From NCBI RefSeq assembly GCF_000755285.1, contig NZ_BBMK01000006.1:62001-126000 (forward strand): a DNA stretch of 64,000 nt, given 5' to 3'. This document shows positions 22,264 to 33,493 of the stretch, in pieces. The position numbers were made by a program, and so were the translations under genes. A model generated the notes under the pieces. It was given only the letters and a program-made list of their open reading frames with translations, ran no database searches and was not told the DNA's origin. The stretch is from Nonlabens ulvanivorans (GTDB taxonomy: Bacteria; Bacteroidota; Bacteroidia; Flavobacteriales; Flavobacteriaceae). The number at the start of each line of letters is the position of its first letter. Within the stretch, counting starts at the first letter, position 1.

Positions 22264-23059
22264 ATCTAGTGATACCTTTTTCGGGAAAAGCAGCGTCATA
22301 GATGAATGCAGATTCATCTATTTCTGTAAAACAACTTATCACCTTGGCTTGATCACTATAAATCAACTTATCATTCTCATCAAGTCTGATGTATAAAATG
22401 TAAATTTCCTCACCACCACCACACATTCCTCGGCCATTACCACCAGGTTTAGACGGTACAGAAATATCTAATAGTAGATGATTGACATCGTCTACTATTT
22501 TATGGCTTATAACATCAACAGCATAAGCATACGAGAAATCTAACGCTCCTAGATCTAAAATAATCTGTTCATCTCTAGTTAGGTAAACTTCTTGACTACC
22601 TAGTCCCCCAGAATTGTTCTTGTGGATTACCTTCAAACCAAGTTTTTAATATCGTATTTGAATTGCTTTTATGCCATTTCAAATCATTGAAAATACCGTT
22701 CGCTGCAGTAGTTTCAAAGACCTCATCATAATTTAATACCTGACAAGCATACTCTTCATCAACTTCTGTTTCAAAATCACCATCATATTTGGCATATATT
22801 TTAAAAGACTCTTCTTCAGGATAGACGGAATAATAGAAAAGTATCGGAATAGACTCTGTGCTATTATCATATTTATACCAGCCTGTAAATTCCTGTTCAT
22901 AATCGCAATAACCTACACTTTCCACGTACATAGTTATGGGGTATTCATCGATGAACCATGTAATAACATCGTATTATTAGGGATAATTTTTGAAGAATAG
23001 GTTTGCGCTTTCGCGAAAGCGAAACTTAACAACACCCATAATAAAAACACCTTTTTCAT
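22256..23059 (-). CDS. Secreted protein of unknown function (two apparent frameshifts)
   Basis: About 267 residues after correction. The start at 23059, 4 bp after ligA, gives signal peptide MKKVFLLWVLLSFAFAKAQ, in which the dispersed palindrome encodes FAFAKA. An indel near 22968-22979 is needed to continue into WFIDEYPITMYVESVGYC. A five-C run at 22605-22609 should be four (QFWGLGSQEVYL). The C-terminal part has KPGGNGRGMCGGGEE. No family is recognised. Cysteines and the signal suggest a periplasmic or extracellular location. The N-terminal join is the weaker of the two repairs. Confidence 0.6.
23006..23021. repeat. Dispersed palindrome copy 5
   Basis: Perfect 16-mer at the end of a signal peptide, read as FAFAKA just before the likely cleavage site AKA-Q. 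Confidence 0.9.
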
Positions 23060-23062
23060 ATT

Positions 23063-25145
<2,083 letters not shown>

Positions 25146-25173
25146 TCAAATTTTAAGATTCTAAAATACGATA

Positions 25174-27465
25174 ATGAGCGCTAGATTTCTAATTCTTTGT
25201 AGTTTGATATTAACACTGTTTTCATGTGCTGAGCCTCAGGTAGAATTATTGAGTCCGTCCATTATACCAGCGCCTCAATCTTTGCAAGTAAATCCTGGAC
25301 ACTTCACTATTAATGAGAAAACTACGTTGAGTAATAATGATGATTTTACTGCTTCTCATGATTATCTCACAACGTTTTTAGAACGAGCCACTGATCGCAC
25401 ATGGAAAACAGAATACAGCGAGACGAACTCGATAATTCTGGAATACGATGATAGTATTTCATCAAAAGAAGGTTATTCTATTGAAAATAACGAGCAAAAT
25501 ATTACCATAAAAGCCAGTAGCGATGCAGGTGCTTTCTATGCTGTACAATCTCTCATACAATTAATGCCGGTAGATCTAAATAACATAACCGAAATTCATA
25601 TTCCAGCAGTCACGATAAAAGATGAACCACGTTTTAAATATCGTGGTATGCACCTCGATGTGTCACGTCATATGTATGATGTAGAGTTTATCAAGAAATA
25701 CATCGACGCAATGGCCATGCTCAAGATGAACAACTTTCACTGGCATCTTACAGATGATCAAGGCTGGCGCATCGAGATCAAGAAATATCCACGATTACAA
25801 GAAATAGCCGCTTATCGCGACAGTACTTTATTGGGTCATTATAACGATACTCCACATCAGTATGATAGTAAAAAGTACGGTGGTTATTATACACAAGAAG
25901 AAGTGCGTGAGGTGATCGCTTTCGCGAAAGCGAGACACATCAACGTCATCCCAGAAATAGAAATGCCAGGTCATGCGCAAGCCGCTATCGCTGCCTATCC
26001 AGAATTGGGTTGTACCGGAGAAAATGCCAAAGTCGCTATGAAATGGGGGGGCGTTTTTGAAGACATCTACTGCCCTAGCGAAGAAACTTTTACATTCCTA
26101 GAAAACGTACTGGACGAAGTGGTGGAATTATTCCCGTCAAAATACATTCACATAGGTGGCGATGAAGCACCTAAAACACAATGGAAAAGCAGTCCCATCG
26201 CTCAACAAGTCATTAAAGAAAACGGATTGAAAGACGAGTATGAATTACAATCCTATTTTATCCAGCGCATGGAAAAATACTTGAATTCCAAAGGTCGCAA
26301 CATCATAGGCTGGGATGAAATTCTGGAAGGTGGATTGGCGCCTAACGCAACGGTAATGAGTTGGCGTGGTTTAGAAGGCGCTATCGAGGCTGCAAAAGCT
26401 GGTCACGATGTAATCATGACACCTACTTCGCACGCTTATTTTGATTACTATCAAAGTGAAAATGATGATGAACCACTCGCGATAGGCGGATTTTTACCGC
26501 TTGAGAAAGTGTATTATTTTAATCCTATTCCTGAAGAATTGAGCGATGAAGAAGCTACTCATGTTTTAGGCGTTCAAGGAAATGTATGGACAGAATATAT
26601 GACAACGAGTGATCAGGTGGAATACATGGCTTTTCCTCGCATGCTGGCGATGAGCGAAGTAGCATGGAGTGCAGACGAAAATAAAAACTATGACAGTTTT
26701 ATAAATCGCGTGGAATATTTTCATAAACGATTAGATGCGATGGATATTAATTATGCCAATCATTTACATGAAATTGAAGGAAAGCTGAATAGTAATCAAG
26801 AATATGAATTAAGTACCAAAACCTTAGGAAAAGAAATCAGATTTACAACTGATGGCTATGAACCTGACTCATCCTCTAAAGCATATGAATCTCCTATTCC
26901 GTTTACGGCAGACATGACCTTAAAAGCTCAAGTTTTTGATGATGATGAACCACTCGGTCGTTTATTCACTCAAGAATTCCTCTACCATAAAGGTGTAGGC
27001 GCAACAATTAGTATCAATAAAGAGCCACATAAATCTTATCCTGGAAGTGGTGCCGCTGGATTGATTAACGGTATTAAAGGAAGTAATTCCCGTTATGGAG
27101 ATAGTGAATGGTTGGGATTTTGGGGAGAAGATATTGAAATCGAAATCGAGTTTGAAACTGAAGTTGAATTGGATGAAATTGAGTTACGATTTTATAATGC
27201 GCCTGGTCAGTGGATTTATTCACCTGAAAGATATGAAATTGTTTTGAAGACAGATTTTGATGAAACTGTAATTGACAGAATGGATGTAAAAAATAATTCC
27301 AATAGCATTTTTGAAGTGAATCATAAATTATTCACTCCAAAGGCATTTACACCAAAATATAAAAAAATGACAATTAAAATCCCAAATTACGGCATCATCC
27401 CAGACGGAAATCAAGGTGCAGGAAATAAAGCGTGGACTTTTATAGACGAAATCATCATCAAATAA
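25174..27465 (+). CDS. Beta-N-acetylhexosaminidase, GH20 lipoprotein
   Basis: Removes terminal GlcNAc/GalNAc from glycans. 763 residues with lipoprotein signal MSARFLILCSLILTLFSCAE. An N-terminal GH20b-type domain precedes the catalytic barrel. The barrel shows RGMHLDVSRH, NNFHWHLTDDQGWRIEIK, the catalytic pair Asp330-Glu331 in HIGGDEAP, and GWDEILEGG. A C-terminal chitobiase-type domain and a discoidin-like module follow. Seven G at 26045-26051 encode KWGGVFEDIYCP, where relatives usually have KWGVFED. It overlaps no neighbour; cutC starts 1 bp after its stop, then a GH2 enzyme, so glycan breakdown on the cell surface is likely. Confidence 0.93.
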   Translation: MSARFLILCSLILTLFSCAEPQVELLSPSIIPAPQSLQVNPGHFTINEKTTLSNNDDFTASHDYLTTFLERATDRTWKTEYSETNSIILEYDDSISSKEGYSIENNEQNITIKASSDAGAFYAVQSLIQLMPVDLNNITEIHIPAVTIKDEPRFKYRGMHLDVSRHMYDVEFIKKYIDAMAMLKMNNFHWHLTDDQGWRIEIKKYPRLQEIAAYRDSTLLGHYNDTPHQYDSKKYGGYYTQEEVREVIAFAKARHINVIPEIEMPGHAQAAIAAYPELGCTGENAKVAMKWGGVFEDIYCPSEETFTFLENVLDEVVELFPSKYIHIGGDEAPKTQWKSSPIAQQVIKENGLKDEYELQSYFIQRMEKYLNSKGRNIIGWDEILEGGLAPNATVMSWRGLEGAIEAAKAGHDVIMTPTSHAYFDYYQSENDDEPLAIGGFLPLEKVYYFNPIPEELSDEEATHVLGVQGNVWTEYMTTSDQVEYMAFPRMLAMSEVAWSADENKNYDSFINRVEYFHKRLDAMDINYANHLHEIEGKLNSNQEYELSTKTLGKEIRFTTDGYEPDSSSKAYESPIPFTADMTLKAQVFDDDEPLGRLFTQEFLYHKGVGATISINKEPHKSYPGSGAAGLINGIKGSNSRYGDSEWLGFWGEDIEIEIEFETEVELDEIELRFYNAPGQWIYSPERYEIVLKTDFDETVIDRMDVKNNSNSIFEVNHKLFTPKAFTPKYKKMTIKIPNYGIIPDGNQGAGNKAWTFIDEIIIK
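25917..25932. repeat. Dispersed palindrome copy 6
   Basis: Perfect 16-mer in the GH20 gene, read as IAFAKAR within a barrel helix. Confidence 0.9.
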
Positions 27466-27466
27466 T

Positions 27467-28198
27467 ATGTTACTAGAAATCTGCGCATCCAACTACCAAA
27501 GTGCTGTAAACGCTCAAAAAGCTGGTGCACATCGCATAGAATTATGTAGTGAATTAGGTACTGGTGGCATTACACCTAGTTATGGATTGCTTAAAAAAGT
27601 GATGGAAGAACTCACCATTCCCGTAATGGTATTGATTCGTCCACGATCTGGGAATTTTGTGTACAGCAATGCCGATTTTGATATCATGAAACGTGATATA
27701 GAGCTATCTAAAGAATTAGGTTGCGCAGGAATTGTTTCTGGTGTATTGACCGCAGATTTTAAAATTGACATCAAGCGTACTAGCGAACTCATTGAATTAG
27801 CACGACCATTATCGTTTACTTTTCACAGAGCCTTTGACCATATTATAAATCCAGAACAAGCCGTTGTGGATTTAGTGAATTTAGGCGCAAAACGTATCCT
27901 TACTTCTGGACAGCATTCTAAAGCTATTGATGGAATTGATAATCTAAAACACTACCAGAAACTAGCAGGAGATGAACTAATCATCTTACCTAGTGGTGGA
28001 ATTAATGCTGGTAATTGTTCCGCTTTCGCGAAAGCGAATTTCAAAGAAATTCACGCTAGTGCAACAGAAATCATCCAACAAACTAACGAAGAAAAAGTTC
28101 CCATGAATTCGCCAAAATTTCTTCAAGAAAATATCGAAGTCGTTTCTAGTAAAAACAACATTGCTGCTTTACTCAAAAAATTGAAAAATGAGGATTAG
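27467..28198 (+). CDS. cutC: CutC family protein
   Basis: A cytoplasmic TIM-barrel protein of 243 residues. Matches to CutC include EICASNYQSAVNAQKAGAHR, ELCSELGTGGITPS, VMVLIRPRSGNFVYS, TFHRAFDH and ILPSGGI. The family was named for copper tolerance, but that role is disputed and a sugar-related enzyme role has been suggested. It lies between two glycosidase genes, 1 bp after the GH20 gene and overlapping the GH2 gene by 11 bp, which favours co-translation. Confidence 0.92.
   Translation: MLLEICASNYQSAVNAQKAGAHRIELCSELGTGGITPSYGLLKKVMEELTIPVMVLIRPRSGNFVYSNADFDIMKRDIELSKELGCAGIVSGVLTADFKIDIKRTSELIELARPLSFTFHRAFDHIINPEQAVVDLVNLGAKRILTSGQHSKAIDGIDNLKHYQKLAGDELIILPSGGINAGNCSAFAKANFKEIHASATEIIQQTNEEKVPMNSPKFLQENIEVVSSKNNIAALLKKLKNED
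28021..28036. repeat. Dispersed palindrome copy 7
   Basis: Perfect 16-mer in cutC, read as SAFAKAN. Confidence 0.9.
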
Positions 28199-30692
28199 TA
28201 TATTATTAGTTTTAGTGATATTCATAAGCTCTTGTAAACAAGAACGTTCTAATGTAGAGCGCCAGTATTTAGAAAACAATTGGTTGCTTCACAAAGCTGC
28301 CGACTATAGTTTGATATCAGATTCGGTTCAAATTCCATCTACAGTTCATAAAGAGTTGTTGCCTTTTATCAAACATCCTTTTCAAGGAAATAATGAAGAC
28401 AGTTTACAATGGATTACAGAAGAAGACTGGATTTACGAAACGGTTTTCACAGTTAATAAAGAAACACTCGCCAAAGAAAACATCATTTTGAATTTTGAAG
28501 GAATAGACACTTATGCCAGTATAGAATTGAATGGTCATGAAATTCTTGAAACAAATAACGCTTTTCTCAACTGGCAAGTAGATGTTAAACCATTTCTTGA
28601 AGAAGAAAACGAACTATATGTAACCATCAAATCACCTTTAGAAATAGAAGAACAAAAAGCCGCTGCAAATCCATATACCTTACCAGAAGGCAACCGAGTT
28701 TATACGCGTAAAGCGCAATATCAATACGGTTGGGATTGGGGGGACCAAAACTCAACACCATGGGAATATGGAAACCGGTTTATCTAGAGGCTTATGATGA
28801 TTTTAAAATCGATGATGTTTACATCAAACAGAATTATGTAAAAGATTCCACGGCAAATCTAACGGCGCAAATCAAGCTCTCTGATAAGCGCACAGAATTA
28901 CTACATTATAAAATCAAAGTTAACGATAGCCTCTACTGGGACCAAGATTACCAGCCCAAGGCTCAAGAAGATGAGTTTGAAATTCATTTTGAAATTCCTC
29001 AAGTGCAACTGTGGTGGCCGCACCACATAGGTGAGCCCTATTTGTATGATATTGAAGTGATGGTTTCTAAAGAAGGTAAACTTATAGATTCTCAAAAATT
29101 GAAAACTGGAATACGTACCATAGAGCTTGTGAACGAGCCCGACGAACATGGAACTAGTTTCTTTTTTAAGGTAAACGACGTTCCTGTTTACATTAAAGGT
29201 GCTAATTACATTCCGCAAAACTCGATGCAGGATCTGGTTACTGATGATCATTATGAAAAATTGCTGAGTGATGTCAAGGAAGCTAACATGAACATGCTAC
29301 GCGTTTGGGGCGGCGGGATTTATGAGAACGATATTTTTTATGAGAAATGCGATGAAAAAGGAATCTTAGTCTGGCAAGACTTTATGTTTGCCTGCGCGAT
29401 GTATCCTGGAGATGCACGCTTTCGCGAAAGCGTAACCAATGAAATTACTCAACAAATCACTAGATTGAGAAATCACAGCAGTATTGCCTTGTGGTGTGGA
29501 AATAATGAAACTAGTGAGGCGTGGCATAATTGGGGGGGCTGGCAAGAAGGAAGATCCCAAGCCGAACGCGATAGTATCTGGGAAGATTATCGAGCCGTAT
29601 TTCAAATCGCAATGCCTAAATACGTGAGCGAACTCACCAACGAACCTACTGGGAAAGCTCGCCAGAATACGGTCGTGGAAATCCTAAATATGAATTTGAA
29701 GGCGATGCACATGACTGGCGTGTATGGCATGATGCTTATCCATTTGAGCATTTTGAAGAACACGTACCGCGATTTATGAGTGAGTTTGGTTTTCAATCGC
29801 ATCCATCTTATGAGGCGATACGATATATCAATAATGACGGAACTATTAATATCAAGTCAGATGATTATTCCTCACATCAAAAACACGCTCGTGGAAATGA
29901 ATTGATAAGAGAATACATGCAACGCGATTTCCCAGTTCCTACAAATGATAGAGATTATGTGTATGTAAGTCAGCTATTACAAGCTTATGGAATGTCCAAA
30001 GGTATCCAAGCGCACCGTCGAGCTAGACTTATAACATGGGAACGCTCTACTGGCAACTCAACGATTGCTGGCCTGTGGTAAGCTGGTCCAGTATCGATTA
30101 TTTCGGTAACTGGAAAGCCTTGCATTATCAAGTAAAACGTGATTTTGAGAATGTGTTGATTAGTAATGTCGTGGAGAATGATACGTTGAAGACTTATGTC
30201 GTAAATGACAATATGGAAACTGAGGTTGGAGACTTTGAAATACTCTTTAAAGATTTTTATGGGAAGGTCTTGTATAGAAAATTTGAAGATAGTAGCACAT
30301 CGTTTGTGGATGGTGAATCTAGTAAAATCATAAATACTACCGATTTAAAAACATTACACCTTGATTACAGCAACGTTTATGTAGTTACTAGGTATAGCGA
30401 TAAAGAAGTGATATCATTTTTAGAAAAACGCAAAAAATTAAAGTTAGAACCTACACTGATTTCCATTAAATCAGAACGAATAGCAGAAGGGTTTAAACTA
30501 ACTATAGGGACAAAATATTTTGTGAATGATGTATTTCTTAACACAGAAACTAAAGGTCATTTAAATGATAATTTTTTTAGCTTAGAACCTAACATTGATA
30601 AAATCATCATATTTAAAACAGATAGTGATATTGAACCGAAGTTTACTTACAAGACGTTAAATGATATGATTTGGTTAAATGCTACAGATTAA
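28188..30692 (+). CDS. Beta-mannosidase, GH2 family lipoprotein (three apparent frameshifts)
   Basis: Releases terminal beta-mannose, for example from N-glycan or mannan fragments. About 834 residues after correction. Lipoprotein signal MRISILLVLVIFISSC, GH2 sugar-binding domain, immunoglobulin-like domain, then the catalytic barrel. The acid/base Glu is in CGNNETSEAWHNWG and the nucleophile Glu in FMSEFGFQ. Breaks: six G at 28738-28743 where four restore the family motif WDWGPKLNTMGIWKP; one T missing at 29650 (PTWESSPEYGRGNP); one C missing near 30028 (RPYNMGTLYWQLND). Seven G at 29532-29538 give NWGGWQ where NWGWQ is usual. It overlaps cutC by 11 bp. Confidence 0.9.
29417..29432. repeat. 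Dispersed palindrome copy 8 (read in a second frame)
   Basis: Perfect 16-mer in the beta-mannosidase gene. Unlike most copies it is read as A-R-F-R-E-S-V. Confidence 0.9.
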
Positions 30693-30771
30693 TATTTTAA
30701 AAATCAAACCTTGACTAAATGAATAGAAATTGTTTTAACAACAGTGAGAATGGATAATTTTAAATTAAAAA

Positions 30772-31617
30772 TCAACTTCTTATACACTTCATCATCCTAT
30801 AATTACCGTTCAAATCTTTATAAACTTCAGATTCAAAACCTAGCTCTGTAGCTAGCGCTTTCATTTCTTCAGGTAAGTATTGATTGATTTCAAAGTATAG
30901 TATTCCGTTAGGTTGTAAAGCGTTTTTAGACAGCTCCATTATTTTACGATAGAAAATTAATGCGTTATCATCTTCTACAAAAAGCGCTAGATGTGGTTCA
31001 TTTTCTAATACGTTATCATGTATCTCTTTCTTCTCTAAATTCCTCACATACGGTGGATTGCTCACGATAACATCATATTTCTCAGGCAATTCATCTAAAG
31101 CCAAGACATCTTGCAGAATTGTCTTTACTGGAGTTTTTAAATGATTTGCATTTGATTGAGCAGTGGCAAGTGCTTCTTTTGAAACATCCATAAGTGAAAC
31201 GATGTAACTGGGCTTTGCAGACTTAAGAGATAAACCTATGCAACCCGTTCCTGTTCCTATGTCTATAATATTCAAATAAGTTTCTGCTTTATGATCTTTG
31301 ATGATCATATCAACCAGTTCTTCTGTTTCCTGACGCGGAATCAACGTATGTTCATTTACAGCAAACTCGTGTCCGTAGAAATGGGCTTTTCCTGTGATGT
31401 ATTGAACAGGTTTTGAAGTACGCAGTTCTCTTAAAGACTTTTGTAATATTTCTTCTTGAAGATGACTCAGTTCTTCTCGATCCTTGATCATAAAATCTGA
31501 GCGTGACCAGTTCAATAAGTCTTCACAAACGATTTGAAGAATGCTGTGGATCTCATTTTCTGGATATATTGGAGCCAGTTGTTCTTGATAAAGTAGCTTG
31601 AATTGGTTAAGCGTCAT
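30772..31617 (-). CDS. prmC: Release factor glutamine methyltransferase
   Basis: N5-methylates the GGQ glutamine of peptide-chain release factors in the cytoplasm. 281 residues. An N-terminal helical domain precedes a SAM-dependent methyltransferase fold with IDIGTGTGCIGLSL and the diagnostic substrate motif SNPPYV. TLIPRQETEELVD and YFEINQYL also match PrmC/HemK. About 79 bp separate its end from the convergent beta-mannosidase gene. A short-period repeat lies directly upstream of its start. Confidence 0.95.
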   Translation of the reverse strand: MTLNQFKLLYQEQLAPIYPENEIHSILQIVCEDLLNWSRSDFMIKDREELSHLQEEILQKSLRELRTSKPVQYITGKAHFYGHEFAVNEHTLIPRQETEELVDMIIKDHKAETYLNIIDIGTGTGCIGLSLKSAKPSYIVSLMDVSKEALATAQSNANHLKTPVKTILQDVLALDELPEKYDVIVSNPPYVRNLEKKEIHDNVLENEPHLALFVEDDNALIFYRKIMELSKNALQPNGILYFEINQYLPEEMKALATELGFESEVYKDLNGNYRMMKCIRS

Positions 31618-31620
31618 ACT

Positions 31621-31660
31621 TTGAATTTGAAATTGAACTCGAATTTGAACTCGAACTCAT
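31621..31660 (-). repeat. Short-period purine/pyrimidine repeat upstream of prmC
   Basis: Imperfect iterations of a 6-base unit (GAATTT / GAACTC) fill about 40 bp immediately before the prmC ATG. The region is non-coding and replication slippage is plausible. Function unknown. Confidence 0.5.
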
Positions 31661-31733
31661 TGTGTAAAGATAGGAATGTCATTTGCAAAAACATTGTGAT
31701 AAAAAAAGCAGATTCCGCATCAAGTGCGGAATA

Positions 31734-32210
31734 TCAGAATTTTAAAAGCATTTGCACCGGACAAGAGAAATGACCTGTATCACCCAGTGGTCCATCGAGT
31801 AATTTAAAACCAACGTGTTTGTACAATCCTTGTGCATCGTACATATTATCCATGGTCTCTAAGTAAACACTTTCAAATTGTAATTCTTTGGCGCGCTCTA
31901 GGCAAGTCATCATCAATTTCTTACCGTAACCTTTACCACGTACTTCAGGTTTAAAGTACATTTTTTGAAGTTCGCTCACGTTACCATTATAATTATCTAG
32001 CGGCGCAATTCCTGCGCCACCTACCACTACTCCATCGATTTCTACCACATAATAAGTTCTGCGAGGTTTTTGATATTGCTCATACATCGCTTGCGTTGCC
32101 GCATCGCTGTATGCGGTTCCTATTTTGGGTGCGCCATGTTCTAAAATAGAGGCTTGGATAATCTCTTTGATAGCTTGATTATCTTCAGGAAGAATTTTGC
32201 GAATTTTCAT
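31734..32210 (-). CDS. GNAT family N-acetyltransferase
   Basis: A 158-residue acetyl-CoA-dependent acyltransferase fold. The acetyl-CoA loop is seen as PEVRGKGYGKKLM (about residues 87-99), preceded by beta strands VVEIDGVVVGGAGIAPL and followed by FESVYLETM and YKHVGFKLL. The substrate cannot be inferred. It is divergent from ribD across a 270-bp gap with an inverted repeat. Confidence 0.85.
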   Translation of the reverse strand: MKIRKILPEDNQAIKEIIQASILEHGAPKIGTAYSDAATQAMYEQYQKPRRTYYVVEIDGVVVGGAGIAPLDNYNGNVSELQKMYFKPEVRGKGYGKKLMMTCLERAKELQFESVYLETMDNMYDAQGLYKHVGFKLLDGPLGDTGHFSCPVQMLLKF

Positions 32211-32465
32211 GAAGCGAATTTAGAAATATGAGCTTCAATTTTGTTTAATAATTTCTAAAAGATTTTAGTCCCAAAACTTAGTTAGATAACTTTATACTGA
32301 GTTAATCGAAGTGCTAAGTCTAATCAACAAATTTATTTTAGTTTCAAAACTGAACTTTGACCGCACTTCGACAAGCTTAGTGTGACAACATTATAATCAA
32401 TCTTAATTTTTAAGACTTAGCTTTAAATTTCAATTTAGATTTAGGTTTAAGTTTTCAAAGCAACT
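32211..32465. other. Gene-free gap between the GNAT gene and ribD
   Basis: AT-rich with no convincing open frame. It holds an inverted repeat pair (32294-32387), then a T/A-rich stretch before the ribD -7 element. No FMN riboswitch was recognised. Confidence 0.5.
32294..32387. repeat. Inverted pair of a REP-like element (CACTTCGA... family)
   Basis: Left arm ACTGAGTTAATCGAAGTGC (from 32296) and right arm GCACTTCGACAAGCTTAGTG (from 32363) are imperfect inverted copies around about 48 bp of AT-rich sequence. The arm GTCGAAGTGC and its flanks resemble a repeat I associate with intergenic regions of many Bacteroidota genomes. No gene lies inside. Confidence 0.6.
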
Positions 32466-32473
32466 TACCTTTG
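32466..32473 (+). promoter_or_regulatory. -7 promoter element directly before ribD
   Basis: TACCTTTG (TAnnTTTG) ends 6 nt before the ribD ATG at 32480. Transcription would start at or very near the start codon, suggesting a leaderless or near-leaderless mRNA. Confidence 0.5.
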
Positions 32474-32479
32474 CTAGAG

Positions 32480-33493
32480 ATGACTATAGAAGAAAAATAC
32501 ATGCAGCGCTGCTTGCAACTAGCTCAAAATGGTTTGGGAACGACTTATCCTAATCCGCTAGTGGGAAGTGTAATTGTTTCTGAAAATGATGAGATTATAG
32601 GTGAAGGATGGCATCTCAAATCTGGAGAACCGCATGCTGAGGTAAACGCTGTACGTGATGCAGAGAAAAAGGGTTATGATGAAGACGCTTTCGCGAAAGC
32701 GACAATATACGTCAATCTAGAACCATGTTCACATACCGGTAAAACACCACCTTGTGCATCGATGATCGTCCAAAAAGACTTTAAAAAAGTAGTCGTAGGA
32801 ACGTTAGATCCACATGATAAGGTTGCCGGAAAAGGTGTCGCCTTATTAAAAGAAGCTGGAATTGAAGTCGTAGTAGGCGTCTTAGAAAATGAATGTAACG
32901 AACTCAACAAGCGATTCTTTACATTTCACAGAAAACAACGTCCCTACATCATCTTAAAATGGGCTGAAACCTCTGATGGTTTTATTGCACCTAAAAATAA
33001 GAACGAGCAAAAACCAGTGTGGATTACTAATGCCCATTCTAGACAGTTATCCCATCAACTGAGAGCCCAGGAAAATGCGATTCTAGTAGGCGCTAGAACA
33101 GTTGTCGATGACAACCCATCGCTCACCTGTCGCGACTGGTCTGGTGATCATCCCATTAGAGTTGTTTTGGATTCTAGAAATAGCATCACATCTGACTATC
33201 AAGTTATGGACGCTATTGCGCCTACTTTAAAACTTACATTGAGCTCTTCTAATATCCTAGAAATTATAGACGAGCTTTATAGGAATAACATTCAGTCTGT
33301 AATTATTGAAGGTGGAACAACAACCATTCAATCTTTTATTGATGCTGGTTCATGGGATGAAGCTTATCAATTTATGGGCACAAGTATTTTATTTCACAAA
33401 GGTTTAAAAGCACCTAACTTAAAAGGCGACTACGATATTAAAACACGAGAGATTATTGATAGCGATGTGCTTAAAATATACAGAAAAAAATGA
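32480..33493 (+). CDS. ribD: Bifunctional riboflavin deaminase/reductase RibD
   Basis: Catalyses the pyrimidine deamination and ribosyl reduction steps of riboflavin synthesis. The N-terminal deaminase shows the zinc ligands in PHAEVNA and PCSHTGKTPPC. The C-terminal reductase starts near RPYIILKWAETSDGFIA and includes ILVGARTVVDDNPSLT and IIEGGTTTIQSF. About 337 residues from the ATG at 32480; an upstream TTG falls inside the promoter element and is not preferred. A dispersed palindrome encodes DAFAKAT in the deaminase half. The stop overlaps the next gene by 4 bp. Confidence 0.95.
   Translation: MTIEEKYMQRCLQLAQNGLGTTYPNPLVGSVIVSENDEIIGEGWHLKSGEPHAEVNAVRDAEKKGYDEDAFAKATIYVNLEPCSHTGKTPPCASMIVQKDFKKVVVGTLDPHDKVAGKGVALLKEAGIEVVVGVLENECNELNKRFFTFHRKQRPYIILKWAETSDGFIAPKNKNEQKPVWITNAHSRQLSHQLRAQENAILVGARTVVDDNPSLTCRDWSGDHPIRVVLDSRNSITSDYQVMDAIAPTLKLTLSSSNILEIIDELYRNNIQSVIIEGGTTTIQSFIDAGSWDEAYQFMGTSILFHKGLKAPNLKGDYDIKTREIIDSDVLKIYRKK
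32686..32701. repeat. Dispersed palindrome copy 9
   Basis: Perfect 16-mer in ribD, read as DAFAKAT. Confidence 0.9.

Noticed and set aside
28188-30692. Programmed frameshifting in the beta-mannosidase gene
   Set aside because: Three breaks of different sign, no slippery heptamer with a downstream structure, and many other genes show the same kind of break.
32211-32479. FMN riboswitch before ribD
   Set aside because: No RFN-type conserved helices seen, and a -7 element abuts the start codon, leaving no leader.
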